NCBI RefSeq assembly: GCF_026239735.1
Contig: NZ_JAPIVT010000002.1
Coordinates: 248,001 to 312,000 of the forward strand
Source: Pedobacter sp. MC2016-05
Lineage (GTDB): Bacteria > Bacteroidota > Bacteroidia > Sphingobacteriales > Sphingobacteriaceae
Length of the DNA: 64,000 nt
Reading direction: 5' to 3'
Shown here: piece after piece, positions 54,559 to 63,293 of the stretch
Layout: each line of letters opens with the position of its first letter
How positions within the stretch are numbered: position 1 is the first letter of the stretch
Position numbers and translations under genes: made by a program
The notes under the pieces: generated by a model
The model's input: only the letters and a program-made list of their open reading frames with translations
Database searches by the model: none
Told to the model about the DNA's origin: nothing

Positions 54559-57393
54559 ATGTACAAATTTTCCTTTTATAAAGGCGGGATAAAAAAAACG
54601 GAGCCAATACGCGATTTTACTATAGAAGAAGCGGTAAATATGATTAAAGGCGATCGTTACAAAGAACCTGTTGAAGCGCTAAGGGCAACTGACGACAAAG
54701 CCAGACGAACGTTTTTAAAAAGCACACTTGATTATTTCACTTTCTCTGGCATCTTCAAAAAGCGGACAGAGAAAGGGTTAATCAAACATAGCAACATTAT
54801 CTGTTTGGATTTTGATGATGTGGATGTGGCAAATGCTAAAAACATCATCGTGGCAACAAACTTCACATTAGCTTGTTTCACTTCTCCAAGCGGTACCGGA
54901 GTGAAAGCCCTTTTCAGAATTGATGGAGCGAAACATTCAGAATCATTCGCACAGGCAGAGGTTTTCTTCGAGCAGTTCGGTTTAGTGCTCGATAAAAGCG
55001 GTAAAGATATCCCACGTGCCTGTTTTGTTAGTCATGATCCAGAAGCTTACTTCAATCCAAAAGCCGCTTTATTTAAGTTGAATAAAAAGTGGGAAAACAA
55101 AGCCGAAGAAGTTAATCAAACAGCTGAAAATGAAAAATCAGAAGAAAAACCTAAACATGTTTCCGCTTCCAAAGCTTTTGAAGCTAAACGCAATTTAGAA
55201 CGTGCAACTTACATTGTAGAACAGGCAGAAGCGAAAAATATCGATCTTACCGGCGATTATTCAGACTGGCAATTGCTTGCCTTTTCACTTGCCACTTTTG
55301 GAGAAGATGGTCGTTCGTTATTCCATCGAATCAGCAAACAATACAGCGAATACAACGAAAAAGAAGCCGAAGAAAAGTTTGATAACGCCTTAACTAAAGG
55401 CCGATTCACTACACCTGGCAAATTCTTCACACTTGCCCGCGATTATGGTTTGGAAACCAAAATGCCGAAAACCATCGCCGAGAAAAAGGAAGAAGCTGAT
55501 TTTCGCGACCATTTAGATACAGATGAAGAAGTGGATGATTTACGCAAATACGGCATCTACGAAAGTGGCGGCACCTATTGGAGCATGAACGAAAAGTTTA
55601 AAAAAGTGGAGGTTTCCAACTTTAAAATGCGCATCATTTACCACGTAGAAACCAGTGATGATGAAGCTTACCGTTTAATTCAGATAAAAAACATTTTCGG
55701 TTACGATGTGGTAATCAAAATGAATACCGATGATTTTGTGAGCATTGGCAGCTTTAAAAAACTGATTGCCAGAAAAGGTAATTTTATTTTTAAAGGTAAT
55801 GATGCCGATTTATGTCGGCTGCAGGATAAGTTGCAACGTGATGAAGTAAAAACCGAACTGGTGAGGCAACTGGGCTACTATAAACGCTATAATTTTTATG
55901 CTTTTGCCAATGGCATATTTGATTGCCACTTAAACGAATTTAAACCCATTGATGAATTGGGGATCGTGGAACATTATCGACTTAAAGATGATGAGATGAT
56001 CAAAATGAATTTCTTCATCCCTGCCATGTCGAAAATGTTTTTGGAGAAAGATGACTTATACGTGAGTGATAAACGCTTTCTACTTACCGAAAACAGCCAC
56101 ACCTTTAAAACGTGGGCCAATCTGTTTTGCAGGGTTTATGGTACCAACGGGCAAATGGCCATCATGTTCTACATCATGGCGTTGTTTAGCGATATCGTTT
56201 TCAAAGCGATGGATGATCGCTTTCCAATGCTCAACGTGTACGGGCAGAAAGGAACAGGAAAGGGAACAATGATAGAAAGCATGATGAAGCTTTTCGGCCT
56301 CGGACAAAAACAACTGATGCTTGGCGGTGCCAGTACCGTTGTGGGTATGATGCGTAAAAGCGGGCAGTACAGCAATGCTTTTATCTGGCTGGATGAATAT
56401 AAGAACACGCTCAAAACCTTCTACATCGAATCGCTTAAAAACCTTTACGATCGAATCGGTTACGAACGCGGGAAAAAGGATAATACTTTCCAAACTGAAA
56501 GCACCAGAATTGATAGTGCCGTGATTGTTTCGGGGCAGGAAATGCCAATTGTGGAAGAAGCTTTATTCAGTCGTTTTATTTTGCTGATTACCGCCAAATT
56601 TTCGAAAAGCGAAGCTGCTGGAAAGCTTTTCCATGAGTTGAAAGATATGGAAGCCGATGGATTGAGCAACATTACGGTAAGCCTGCTGAAACACCGCACC
56701 ATGCTCAACGAAAAGTTTAAGGAGGTGTACAAAGCCGAACAGCGTGAATTACGCAAAGCGGTGAATAATGCCGAGGTTGATGAACGATTTATAAACAACT
56801 ATGCTTCTTTAGTGGCCATGTGCACACTGATTAAAGATGTAGAAACCTTGCCTTTTAACGTGAAGGAGTTTCGCGAGTTGTGCAAGAAAACACTGGTTGA
56901 TCAATATTACGTGTTGAAAGGTACCGACAGTATTGGCAAGTTCTGGAGCATTATCGAAAACCTTTTTTACGATGGGCATTTAATGGAAGATCGCCATTTC
57001 CAAATCAGAGAAGCGAAACTGTATATCCGTATTCAGGATGTTTACCAGATGTATTCTGAATCGATGACGAAAAGGAAAGATCCTGGCGCATTGGATGAAG
57101 CCACATTGCGCAACTACCTCGAAAATGATCCGAAAAGTTTTGTCGAACGCAAAAAAGTTTCTTTCGGTGGAAGTTACCGCTGGTGCCACACTTTCAAATA
57201 TCCCGATTTAGGTATTGATTTGATCAAAGCCCAGGATAAAGATGAGTTGCGTGAGAAACACAGGAAAGCAGGGGTTGAATTTGGCGAAGATGAAAACGAC
57301 AGCTTCAAGAAACCAGAAGCGCCAATTGTACAAATGGAAATTAATGGCTTTGGCGGGATAACCACAGAGCAGGATGATAAGGAGGTATTTTAA
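54559..57393 (+). CDS. Phage primase-helicase (VirE-N/PriCT-like, P-loop)
   Basis: I start at 54559 (MYKFSFYKGGIKK), giving 944 residues; the frame back to 54478 is a shadow. The N-terminal part has a BT4734/VirE-N-like primase domain (IICLDFDDVDVANAKN, TSPSGTGVKALFRI), then a PriCT-like helical domain (DWQLLAFSLATFG). A helicase domain follows with Walker A GQKGTGKG at residues 562-569 and FIWLDEYKN as Walker B. It would prime and unwind phage DNA. Its TAA overlaps the ATG of the methyltransferase gene, so they are coupled. Confidence 0.88.
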   Translation: MYKFSFYKGGIKKTEPIRDFTIEEAVNMIKGDRYKEPVEALRATDDKARRTFLKSTLDYFTFSGIFKKRTEKGLIKHSNIICLDFDDVDVANAKNIIVATNFTLACFTSPSGTGVKALFRIDGAKHSESFAQAEVFFEQFGLVLDKSGKDIPRACFVSHDPEAYFNPKAALFKLNKKWENKAEEVNQTAENEKSEEKPKHVSASKAFEAKRNLERATYIVEQAEAKNIDLTGDYSDWQLLAFSLATFGEDGRSLFHRISKQYSEYNEKEAEEKFDNALTKGRFTTPGKFFTLARDYGLETKMPKTIAEKKEEADFRDHLDTDEEVDDLRKYGIYESGGTYWSMNEKFKKVEVSNFKMRIIYHVETSDDEAYRLIQIKNIFGYDVVIKMNTDDFVSIGSFKKLIARKGNFIFKGNDADLCRLQDKLQRDEVKTELVRQLGYYKRYNFYAFANGIFDCHLNEFKPIDELGIVEHYRLKDDEMIKMNFFIPAMSKMFLEKDDLYVSDKRFLLTENSHTFKTWANLFCRVYGTNGQMAIMFYIMALFSDIVFKAMDDRFPMLNVYGQKGTGKGTMIESMMKLFGLGQKQLMLGGASTVVGMMRKSGQYSNAFIWLDEYKNTLKTFYIESLKNLYDRIGYERGKKDNTFQTESTRIDSAVIVSGQEMPIVEEALFSRFILLITAKFSKSEAAGKLFHELKDMEADGLSNITVSLLKHRTMLNEKFKEVYKAEQRELRKAVNNAEVDERFINNYASLVAMCTLIKDVETLPFNVKEFRELCKKTLVDQYYVLKGTDSIGKFWSIIENLFYDGHLMEDRHFQIREAKLYIRIQDVYQMYSESMTKRKDPGALDEATLRNYLENDPKSFVERKKVSFGGSYRWCHTFKYPDLGIDLIKAQDKDELREKHRKAGVEFGEDENDSFKKPEAPIVQMEINGFGGITTEQDDKEVF

Positions 57394-58283
57394 TGGGAAA
57401 ATATAAACCCACTGCGAAAAGTTATTTTTCTGGCTGCCTAGGAATGGACATTGGTTTTATGCAAGCTGGAGTTGATGTTGTTCAATCGTTAGACTTAGAT
57501 ATTGATGCAATTAATTGTATTAAGCTTAATGATAAAATGATTACTCATAAAGTTCTCCATGAGGATATCAAAAACATCACTGTTTTATCTCAGCAACAAT
57601 CCGATATCATAATAGGCACTTATCCATGCACTAAGTACAGTGCTATTGCAGATATACATGGCACCAGAACAGGTGATGACTTGTTTTTGCACTTCTTTCG
57701 CCACATAGCTATTGAACAACCAGAAATGTATGTAATTGAAAATGTCCCGGGTATGAAAAAATTTGAAGTTGTGATGGAAGCTATGAGCAAAATGCCAGGA
57801 TATTATATCAATATATTTTGCCCTGTTGATGCTTTGGAATGGCTTCCGCAAAGCAGGAAACGCTTGATTTTAGTTGGTACAAGAAAAAGGTTTGCTATTG
57901 CTCCACCTAAATCGACAAAAAAAATCAAACTAAAATCGATACTCGAGTTAGATCCCATTTATGAAATGCCACAATATGTAATTAACAGAATAAATGGAAA
58001 TTACCGAGATAAACCAATAGTTGTCGATCCTAATGTGATTAATGCCTATGCCCCCACTTGTGTTGCTCACTACTCAAAAGATTTGGGAACGCGATTAGTG
58101 AAGGATAAAAATGCAGAATATGGCGCTAGGCCGTTCACAATCCGAGAATATGCAAGGTTACAAGGTTTTCCGGATGAATATATTTTTCCAGATAAACGAA
58201 GCTCCTATAAATTAATTGGAAACGCGGTTCCGTGTCACATGGCTAGGTGGATTGGAACTGAAGCAATGAAATACTTTAACTAA
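57393..58283 (+). CDS. C5 cytosine DNA methyltransferase (orphan)
   Basis: The 296-residue protein has the C5-methyltransferase motif order. The cofactor loop is FSGCLGMDIGFMQAG, the catalytic loop YPCTKYS has Cys79, and ENVPGM is motif VI. RLQGFPDEY and IGNAVP are motifs IX and X. The catalytic loop reads P-C-T-K-Y-S instead of the usual P-C-Q-x-F-S, but the cysteine is intact. No restriction enzyme lies next to it, so it probably protects phage DNA from host restriction. Confidence 0.92.
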   Translation: MGKYKPTAKSYFSGCLGMDIGFMQAGVDVVQSLDLDIDAINCIKLNDKMITHKVLHEDIKNITVLSQQQSDIIIGTYPCTKYSAIADIHGTRTGDDLFLHFFRHIAIEQPEMYVIENVPGMKKFEVVMEAMSKMPGYYINIFCPVDALEWLPQSRKRLILVGTRKRFAIAPPKSTKKIKLKSILELDPIYEMPQYVINRINGNYRDKPIVVDPNVINAYAPTCVAHYSKDLGTRLVKDKNAEYGARPFTIREYARLQGFPDEYIFPDKRSSYKLIGNAVPCHMARWIGTEAMKYFN

Positions 58284-58492
58284 TGACCACCGATACCATC
58301 ACCTTTCAGGTTACCCAGGCAAATAGCATAGATCCATTTTTATTTGATGGGAAACGAAATATGCATTTCCACTTTTTTGTAAAAACGGCAAGCGGTTGGG
58401 ATTTCCGTTGGGTTGATCAAGATTTAACCCGCGAGTGGCTGGAACAAAAAATTGAAGAAGGTGTGATTTACATTTTTGATGATGAAAGTTAA
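58283..58492 (+). CDS. Small phage hypothetical protein
   Basis: The 69-residue protein starts MTTDTITFQVTQANSIDPFL and is coupled to the methyltransferase gene by a one-base overlap. FVKTASGWDFRWVDQDLTRE looks like a compact beta fold. It ends in the shared terminator. No family is recognised. Confidence 0.7.
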   Translation: MTTDTITFQVTQANSIDPFLFDGKRNMHFHFFVKTASGWDFRWVDQDLTREWLEQKIEEGVIYIFDDES

Positions 58493-58531
58493 ATTAAGTG
58501 CCCCTACGATTGTCGGGGCACTTAATTTAAC
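58488..58531. terminator. Bidirectional terminator, 17-base perfect stem
   Basis: GTTAAATTAAGTGCCCC (58488-58504) and GGGGCACTTAATTTAAC (58515-58531) pair perfectly around a 10-base loop. The arms contain the stop codons of both convergent genes, which is an economical design. It closes the plus-strand early operon and the minus-strand gene at 58527. Confidence 0.92.
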
Positions 58532-58808
58532 TTATTCCATAAACAACTTTAAAAGCTGCAATACATTCGTTTTTAATATACTCGGGAATCTCTGAATCAT
58601 TATGAAAACCAAACCTTAACGAATTGCCATCATTGTATGTGATCCAGTGATTGTGTAATTTATCTGGCTTACTTCCAGAAATTATATCCGTTCTATCGGC
58701 AAACCACTTGTCATGCTTAAGTTCTATTTCATTTAAAGCTGTTTGAAATTTTTCTTCTTTATCAACATAGTCATCGCCGTAAAGCTTTCTTCTTAAATCG
58801 TTACTCAT
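58527..58808 (-). CDS. Phage accessory hypothetical protein
   Basis: The 93-residue protein starts MSNDLRRKLYGDDYVDKEEK and ends IAAFKVVYGIS. It has a helical head and beta-rich middle (HNHWITYNDGNSLRFGFHND). No family is recognised. It lies on the opposite strand to the early operon, next to the membrane protein gene. Confidence 0.65.
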   Translation of the reverse strand: MSNDLRRKLYGDDYVDKEEKFQTALNEIELKHDKWFADRTDIISGSKPDKLHNHWITYNDGNSLRFGFHNDSEIPEYIKNECIAAFKVVYGIS

Positions 58809-58872
58809 TATATTTTGTGTTTAGTCAACTATAATATGCTCTTAGCTAATTTGTGTTGCAAATTTTTAAGGC

Positions 58873-59553
58873 TTAAAAAGTAGTAGTGAGAAATTTTGGA
58901 TTTCCAATCTCAAACCAAGGCTTTCGGTCTGAACTCATGAAGCAGGTTATTTTTTGGTTCAAATGATTATCAAATTGATCATTGAAAGAAATGTTAAATT
59001 CTATTGTAGCCATAAAATGCCATTCTGGCTTTCTATCTGGAGAAGTCATTATTCCCACATTGCCTTGCCCAAATAGAGCAATGTAAGCTTTATCATTTCT
59101 TACTAATTCCTTATGTTCCCAAACATTGTCTGGATTATTGGCATCTTCCCATTTTTGACCAGGAGTTTCTCCGTAGGATATTTTTACATTCTTAGCGATG
59201 TCTTGTTCATGAGAAAATAATAATCCAATATTTATCCAATACCTATTTGGAAAATTGAAACTTGGTTCATCATGTACATCGAAATCAGAAGCGTAAGAAG
59301 CTACTTCACATTTGAAAATAGGCATAGTATAGTATGCATGCTTACGTTTTTCCAATTTGAATTGTTCAGATTGAATTGTTTGTACCTGTAATTGAGATTC
59401 CAGAGTTTTATCTTGAATTTTAATAGATTTAGATTGAGCCTTAAATGTTTTGATAAGATAAATTACGGTTAGCGTGGTGACTATAACCATAGTCCAATCA
59501 GAAACCGTTCCCCAAACAGGAGAATAGAATGGTCCAAAATTATTTATATTCAT
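58873..59553 (-). CDS. Single-pass membrane hypothetical protein
   Basis: The 226-residue protein has one membrane helix near its N-terminus (about residues 16-36, DWTMVIVTTLTVIYLI). A polar coiled segment follows, then a beta-rich C-terminal domain (about 75-220). No family is recognised. It is divergent from the abiH-like gene across a short region and may be part of the same accessory cassette. Confidence 0.7.
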   Translation of the reverse strand: MNINNFGPFYSPVWGTVSDWTMVIVTTLTVIYLIKTFKAQSKSIKIQDKTLESQLQVQTIQSEQFKLEKRKHAYYTMPIFKCEVASYASDFDVHDEPSFNFPNRYWINIGLLFSHEQDIAKNVKISYGETPGQKWEDANNPDNVWEHKELVRNDKAYIALFGQGNVGIMTSPDRKPEWHFMATIEFNISFNDQFDNHLNQKITCFMSSDRKPWFEIGNPKFLTTTF

Positions 59554-59594
59554 GAGCGTTTTTTTTTTGCCTAAAGATAAATAATTATTATATC

Positions 59595-59602
59595 TACTTT
59601 TG
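59595..59602 (+). promoter_or_regulatory. Putative -7 box of the abiH-like gene
   Basis: TACTTTTG fits TAnnTTTG and lies 21 bases before the ATG at 59624. A T-rich TTTTG at 59565-59569 is a possible -33 element at a somewhat long spacing of 25 bases. Confidence 0.4.
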
Positions 59603-59623
59603 CCACATAAATTATCCTCTCAT

Positions 59624-60706
59624 ATGAACAGACTTATAATTATTGGAAACGGATTTGATTTAGCACATGGCTTAAAAACAAGCTATTGTGATTTTTTAAG
59701 TGATTATCTTAAATCCATAGTAATTGAGTTCAAAAAAAAAAGTTACTATAAAGATGAATTGATTGAGATTAAATACCCTTCGTCATATTATAGGGAATTT
59801 CCAGTATTTGATGAAAATACCGACATGTTTAAATATTTTGAGATTTTTGATGATACAAGAATTTTTTCCAAAATTTTCTTTTCAGATTTATTAAAGAATA
59901 GTATTAAAAAAGCTGGTGAAATGCGTTGGGTTGATTTGGAAAATGATTATTTCACTGAGCTACAGGAATGTAAAAGGGGCGTAACAGGTTACGCCAAAGA
60001 TTTAATCAATAAGCTTAATATGCAATTTGATTTTTTGAAAGATTTGCTGGAAAAATATTTATTAGTCCAAAATGAAATAGCTAAAAGCCTACCTCCTAAT
60101 CAGGGCATTACAAACTTATTGAGTCAGAAAGTTTTTTCGAGCGATTTCGTTTATAAAAAACCACTTAACCTGTCTTTAGCAAAAACTCACGTCTTAAACT
60201 TCAACTACACACAAACTTCTGAAATGTATTTCCCAAATTATCAAATATTGGGAAGTGGGATAGAGATGAATTACATTCATGGTAAATTAGGAGATTCGGA
60301 AAATAAAATTGTATTTGGTTTTGGTGATGAGTATAATACTGAATATTTGACTTTCGAGAATCTAAAAATAAATGAACTTTTTCACCACATAAAATCATTT
60401 TCATATTTTAAAACAAAGAATTATGATGATCTGATACGCTTTCTTGACGCTGACGAATACCAGGTTTTTATACTTGGACATTCCTGTGGTTTATCAGACC
60501 GAACTATGTTAAGAGAAATATTCGAACATGAATACTGTTTATCTGTTAAGATATTTTATCACCAGATAAATATGCATAAAAGTGACTTTACCGAAAAAAC
60601 CTATGAGTTAGCTAGGCACTTCACTGATAAGAATGCTATGAGAAAAAAGGTTGTAAAAGAACCAAATTGTACAAAATTGCCACAACATCCCCGTACACAT
60701 GAATAA
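59624..60706 (+). CDS. AbiH-like abortive-infection protein
   Basis: I start at 59624 (MNRLIIIGNGFDLAHGLKTS), giving 360 residues; the frame open to 59600 adds a poor leader. The N-terminal IIGNGFDLAHGLKTSYCDFL is the signature of the AbiH family, and VFILGHSCGLSDRTMLREI lies near the end. AbiH proteins protect bacteria against phages by an abortive-infection effect. The mechanism is not settled. As prophage cargo it would exclude competing phages. A strong terminator follows. Confidence 0.88.
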   Translation: MNRLIIIGNGFDLAHGLKTSYCDFLSDYLKSIVIEFKKKSYYKDELIEIKYPSSYYREFPVFDENTDMFKYFEIFDDTRIFSKIFFSDLLKNSIKKAGEMRWVDLENDYFTELQECKRGVTGYAKDLINKLNMQFDFLKDLLEKYLLVQNEIAKSLPPNQGITNLLSQKVFSSDFVYKKPLNLSLAKTHVLNFNYTQTSEMYFPNYQILGSGIEMNYIHGKLGDSENKIVFGFGDEYNTEYLTFENLKINELFHHIKSFSYFKTKNYDDLIRFLDADEYQVFILGHSCGLSDRTMLREIFEHEYCLSVKIFYHQINMHKSDFTEKTYELARHFTDKNAMRKKVVKEPNCTKLPQHPRTHE

Positions 60707-60712
60707 AATCCA

Positions 60713-60742
60713 AAAAGCCCTGCAACTTCATGCAGGGCTTTT
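60713..60742 (+). terminator. Terminator of the abiH-like gene
   Basis: AAAAGCCCTGCA (60713-60724) and TGCAGGGCTTTT (60731-60742) form a perfect 12-base stem with a 6-base loop and end in TTTT. It lies 7 bases after the stop. Confidence 0.92.
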
Positions 60743-60781
60743 CTTCCAAGTGTAGGTCACCTCTCTAAGAAGCAAACACTA

Positions 60782-60862
60782 CTAACGTTTCGGGAAAACG
60801 TTGATTACCCGCCAGAAGAAGGCAATCTGTTTTTCCATAGCTTTTTTTTCTTGCTTTGTCAT
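60782..60862 (-). CDS. Tiny basic peptide, uncertain
   Basis: A 26-residue frame with ATG at 60862, starting MTKQEKKAMEKQIAFFWRVI, is amphipathic and basic. No support beyond the frame exists; it may be a real small gene or chance. Apart from it and the terminator, the 60707-61042 gap is AT-rich and empty. Confidence 0.3.
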   Translation of the reverse strand: MTKQEKKAMEKQIAFFWRVINVFPKR

Positions 60863-61042
60863 TATAAATATTATTTGACTTTTAAACTTTGTTAGGAATT
60901 TGGCTTTGTGCTTGTGTCAATTCAATCGCATAAAACTAAGATAGCATACCAAAGAGATTTTGTAAATACTAAAAATTTAAAATAAATTTTTTCAAATCCC
61001 CATCCATTAATCGCTTTATTATAGTTTAGAAGTTTAAAATCT

Positions 61043-61741
61043 TTATATAGCCAACAAAGCTTCTGGCGCATTGCCAATTTTAATCAATTGCCTATCTACC
61101 CTATATGCTGCCATATTGCTATCATCGCATGGATTCATTAAATGAATAATTTCTTCCTTGCTGGTATTTGGATCGAGCCAGTTAGTAATTTGATCGTTAG
61201 AGATAATTAGTGGCTGCCTGAATTTCGTATTATGGATATCAGTCATCAACTCATTTGCCGGACCAGTAATAATGCTAAAAGATTTAATCCATTCCTGGTT
61301 CTCTGGATTTTGGTAAAATGCATAGATGCAAGCAATATTGAAGTAAGGATGTTCTTTTGGGTGAATAAAGTATGGCAGTTTATCCTTATCCACTTCTTTA
61401 TATTCAAAAAAACCTTCAACCGGTAATATGCAGCGTTTAGTCATGATAGAACCTTTAAAGCTGGCTAAATCAAATATGGTTTCGCTTTTTGCATTTAATG
61501 TGTTGTTTGATAGCTTAATCATATCGGGCAAAGGCTTTTTCCAGTTCGGCATTAAACCCCACTGCATCCGCTCGGCTTGGCGCTCGCCTTCTTTTGCGGC
61601 AATGGTAACCAGGTTAGGATGTGAAAATCCATTTGCATGATAATAAACCTGATCTTCAATTTGCTTTTCAGGATTAAGTTGGGCTTTATAATAATCCGCG
61701 TATTCGTACGCTTTCGAAGTTTGGGTTGCTCTGTAGCACAT
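61043..61741 (-). CDS. SRAP-domain (SOS-response-associated) protein
   Basis: The 232-residue protein belongs to the SRAP/YedK/HMCES family. The conserved Cys2 is exposed after Met removal (MCYRATQTSK). Family motifs are LSNNTLNAKSETI, CILPVEGFFEYKE and ANELMTDIHNTKFRQPLI. SRAP proteins form a covalent link to abasic sites in single-stranded DNA and shield them. Phages often carry a copy. It follows two small paralogous genes in a minus-strand cluster. Confidence 0.93.
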   Translation of the reverse strand: MCYRATQTSKAYEYADYYKAQLNPEKQIEDQVYYHANGFSHPNLVTIAAKEGERQAERMQWGLMPNWKKPLPDMIKLSNNTLNAKSETIFDLASFKGSIMTKRCILPVEGFFEYKEVDKDKLPYFIHPKEHPYFNIACIYAFYQNPENQEWIKSFSIITGPANELMTDIHNTKFRQPLIISNDQITNWLDPNTSKEEIIHLMNPCDDSNMAAYRVDRQLIKIGNAPEALLAI

Positions 61742-61745
61742 AATT

Positions 61746-61991
61746 CTATTGTTTTTTAATCAATTCATCATATTCTTCATCAGAAGTATTATACCATTTT
61801 TCCAATGCTTTAATTTCTGGTTGTAATAGCTCACTATCGGTTTTGAAAGTAACCGCTTGCCAATCATCTTTTTCCATTACGCCCAAATATTGGTTGTTAA
61901 CCGTAACGTTCCAAAATTCATCATCCACATGTATAACTGCCGAGGCTTTTCCAAAGTTTTCAGATATGTATTCAAATTCGTGTATTAACAT
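61746..61991 (-). CDS. Small hypothetical protein, paralogue A
   Basis: The 81-residue protein has a pattern DEFWNVTVNNQYLGVMEKDD, then a helical LLQPEIKALEKWY. The gene at 62008 has the same pattern (HNYSIMVDNCYWGKILYQI, then LQPLIDLV), so the two look like a tandem pair from an old duplication. The next gene starts 4 bases after its stop. Function unknown. Confidence 0.65.
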   Translation of the reverse strand: MLIHEFEYISENFGKASAVIHVDDEFWNVTVNNQYLGVMEKDDWQAVTFKTDSELLQPEIKALEKWYNTSDEEYDELIKKQ

Positions 61992-62007
61992 AACCTCTAG
62001 TTTTTAT

Positions 62008-62226
62008 TTAATCTTCTCCCTTTACTAGATCAATCAACGGCTGCAAATCGCCACCACTAAATTCATCGTGCGGATTTTGAAAAGAAACCCGCCAACCTCC
62101 AATTTGATATAGGATTTTTCCCCAGTAACAATTATCTACCATAATGCTATAATTATGGCCCCCACCTCCATTCGGTTGGCATATTTCAACCACCTTATTT
62201 TCATCTCCGAAAGCTGCAACAAACAT
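62008..62226 (-). CDS. Small hypothetical protein, paralogue B
   Basis: I start at ATG 62226 (MFVAAFGDENKVVEI), giving 72 residues; a GTG at 62244 is possible. The C-terminal half (NYSIMVDNCYWGKILYQIGG) matches paralogue A in layout. A GGGGH run lies between. It is 16 bases upstream of paralogue A and likely cotranscribed. Confidence 0.6.
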   Translation of the reverse strand: MFVAAFGDENKVVEICQPNGGGGHNYSIMVDNCYWGKILYQIGGWRVSFQNPHDEFSGGDLQPLIDLVKGED

Positions 62227-62781
62227 AATACTGATCAAAAACACGTTTAAAATTACTAATATATTTAGTATTTAAGGTTTTGACTTTTCGAGTAATTCCT
62301 CAAACGGCTCATTTTCAACGAAATAAAAATACACAAAATTATTTTTCAAAAAACTTAAAAAGAGCATGGACACGTTGGGCACTTGGACATACTTTCTTTT
62401 TTAATATACTTATCTTATTTATTATTAGTTAGTTATATCATTATTAACCTATCCAAAAGACTTCAAAACCTGTCCAACGCTGTCCAAGCCTGTCCAAGGA
62501 ATACGTTTTTCGCTGTCTTTTATTTTTTCTTTGGACAGGCTTGGACAGGTTTTTGGCTAATTATGAAAGTGTTGGACATAAATTACAATTAATAATCAAA
62601 CAGTTACATCTTTATGTCCAACCTGTCCAAGCTGTCCAACGAAAAACATAAGGTTTGGGAAAAACGATAAATTTTTTCACTTCTTTTCAATTGCTTTTGA
62701 AAATGATCTGATAAATTTCCTTATTTTTACATCAGCCAACACCCTCCTTCTATTTTTAAAACTGCGCAACATTCTATCTAA
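62227..62781. other. Non-coding control region with TGTCCAA repeats
   Basis: This divergent gap of about 550 bases holds ten TGTCCAA heptamers (see the repeat entry). A 69-codon plus-strand frame at 62383-62592 runs through the repeats from a TTG and is not a gene. The region is the likely control point, origin or operator between the left cluster and the rightward late genes. Confidence 0.6.
62383..62639. repeat. TGTCCAA iteron-like array, ten copies
   Basis: TGTCCAA on the plus strand begins at 62471, 62481 and 62491 (10-base period) and at 62615, 62624 and 62633 (9-base period). The reverse form TTGGACA begins at 62383, 62531, 62541 and 62572. Arms at 62480-62497 and 62531-62548 form an 18-base perfect inverted repeat with a 33-base loop. 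Spacing near one DNA turn suggests cooperative protein binding, as in origins with iterons or multi-site operators. Confidence 0.85.
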
Positions 62782-63291
62782 ATGGGCGCAAAAATTCTAT
62801 TGCCGGTAAAGGCACACATTAAAAAGTATTTGGAGTACAGCCACGGCAACCAAATGGAGGTTAGCGATCGAGGTTATGCCTCATTTCTTTTGCTTCTGAT
62901 GTTGGAGAAGCACAAAAAGCAAGATCCGAGAACCGTTCGGCCTTCGCAAAAGCTTATTGACCACAAAAACTATTTTCCTTATCCGGTTTACATCGGTTCC
63001 AACTACGAAATTTCGAAGGGCCTTTACATTAGCACAGCCAACATCAAAAGGTTTAACGAAACTGTTGATGATTTTTTTCGTGAACAGATGTACAGCTTCA
63101 TCAATCATCCAAATTCAACCGATAAAGTGGTTGACTATGATATTATTCGTTTCCGTGATATGTTCGGGATTAGCGAAGATGAGCTGCCTTTCGATAATTT
63201 AAAGCGCTGGTATTACCGCGAACGTTTGCGCATTGTTTCCAGAAGGAATTTCACTCCGCCATTTACACCACAATACACTTTAAGTTTATAA
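62782..63291 (+). CDS. Phage hypothetical protein
   Basis: The 169-residue protein starts MGAKILLPVKAHIKKYLEYS and is basic. VRPSQKLIDHKNYFPYPVYI and RFRDMFGISEDELPFDNLKR suggest a compact helical/beta nucleic-acid protein. No family is recognised. It is the first rightward gene after the TGTCCAA array and sits 2 bases before the next gene. Confidence 0.7.
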   Translation: MGAKILLPVKAHIKKYLEYSHGNQMEVSDRGYASFLLLLMLEKHKKQDPRTVRPSQKLIDHKNYFPYPVYIGSNYEISKGLYISTANIKRFNETVDDFFREQMYSFINHPNSTDKVVDYDIIRFRDMFGISEDELPFDNLKRWYYRERLRIVSRRNFTPPFTPQYTLSL

Positions 63292-63293
63292 AT

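Noticed and set aside
62383..62592. 69-codon frame through the TGTCCAA array
   Set aside because: It starts at TTG inside a repeat and is made largely of the repeated heptamers, so it is an artefact of the array.
62360..62650. CRISPR array
   Set aside because: The repeats are only 7 bases, occur in both orientations and lack 30-40-base spacers; no cas genes are nearby.
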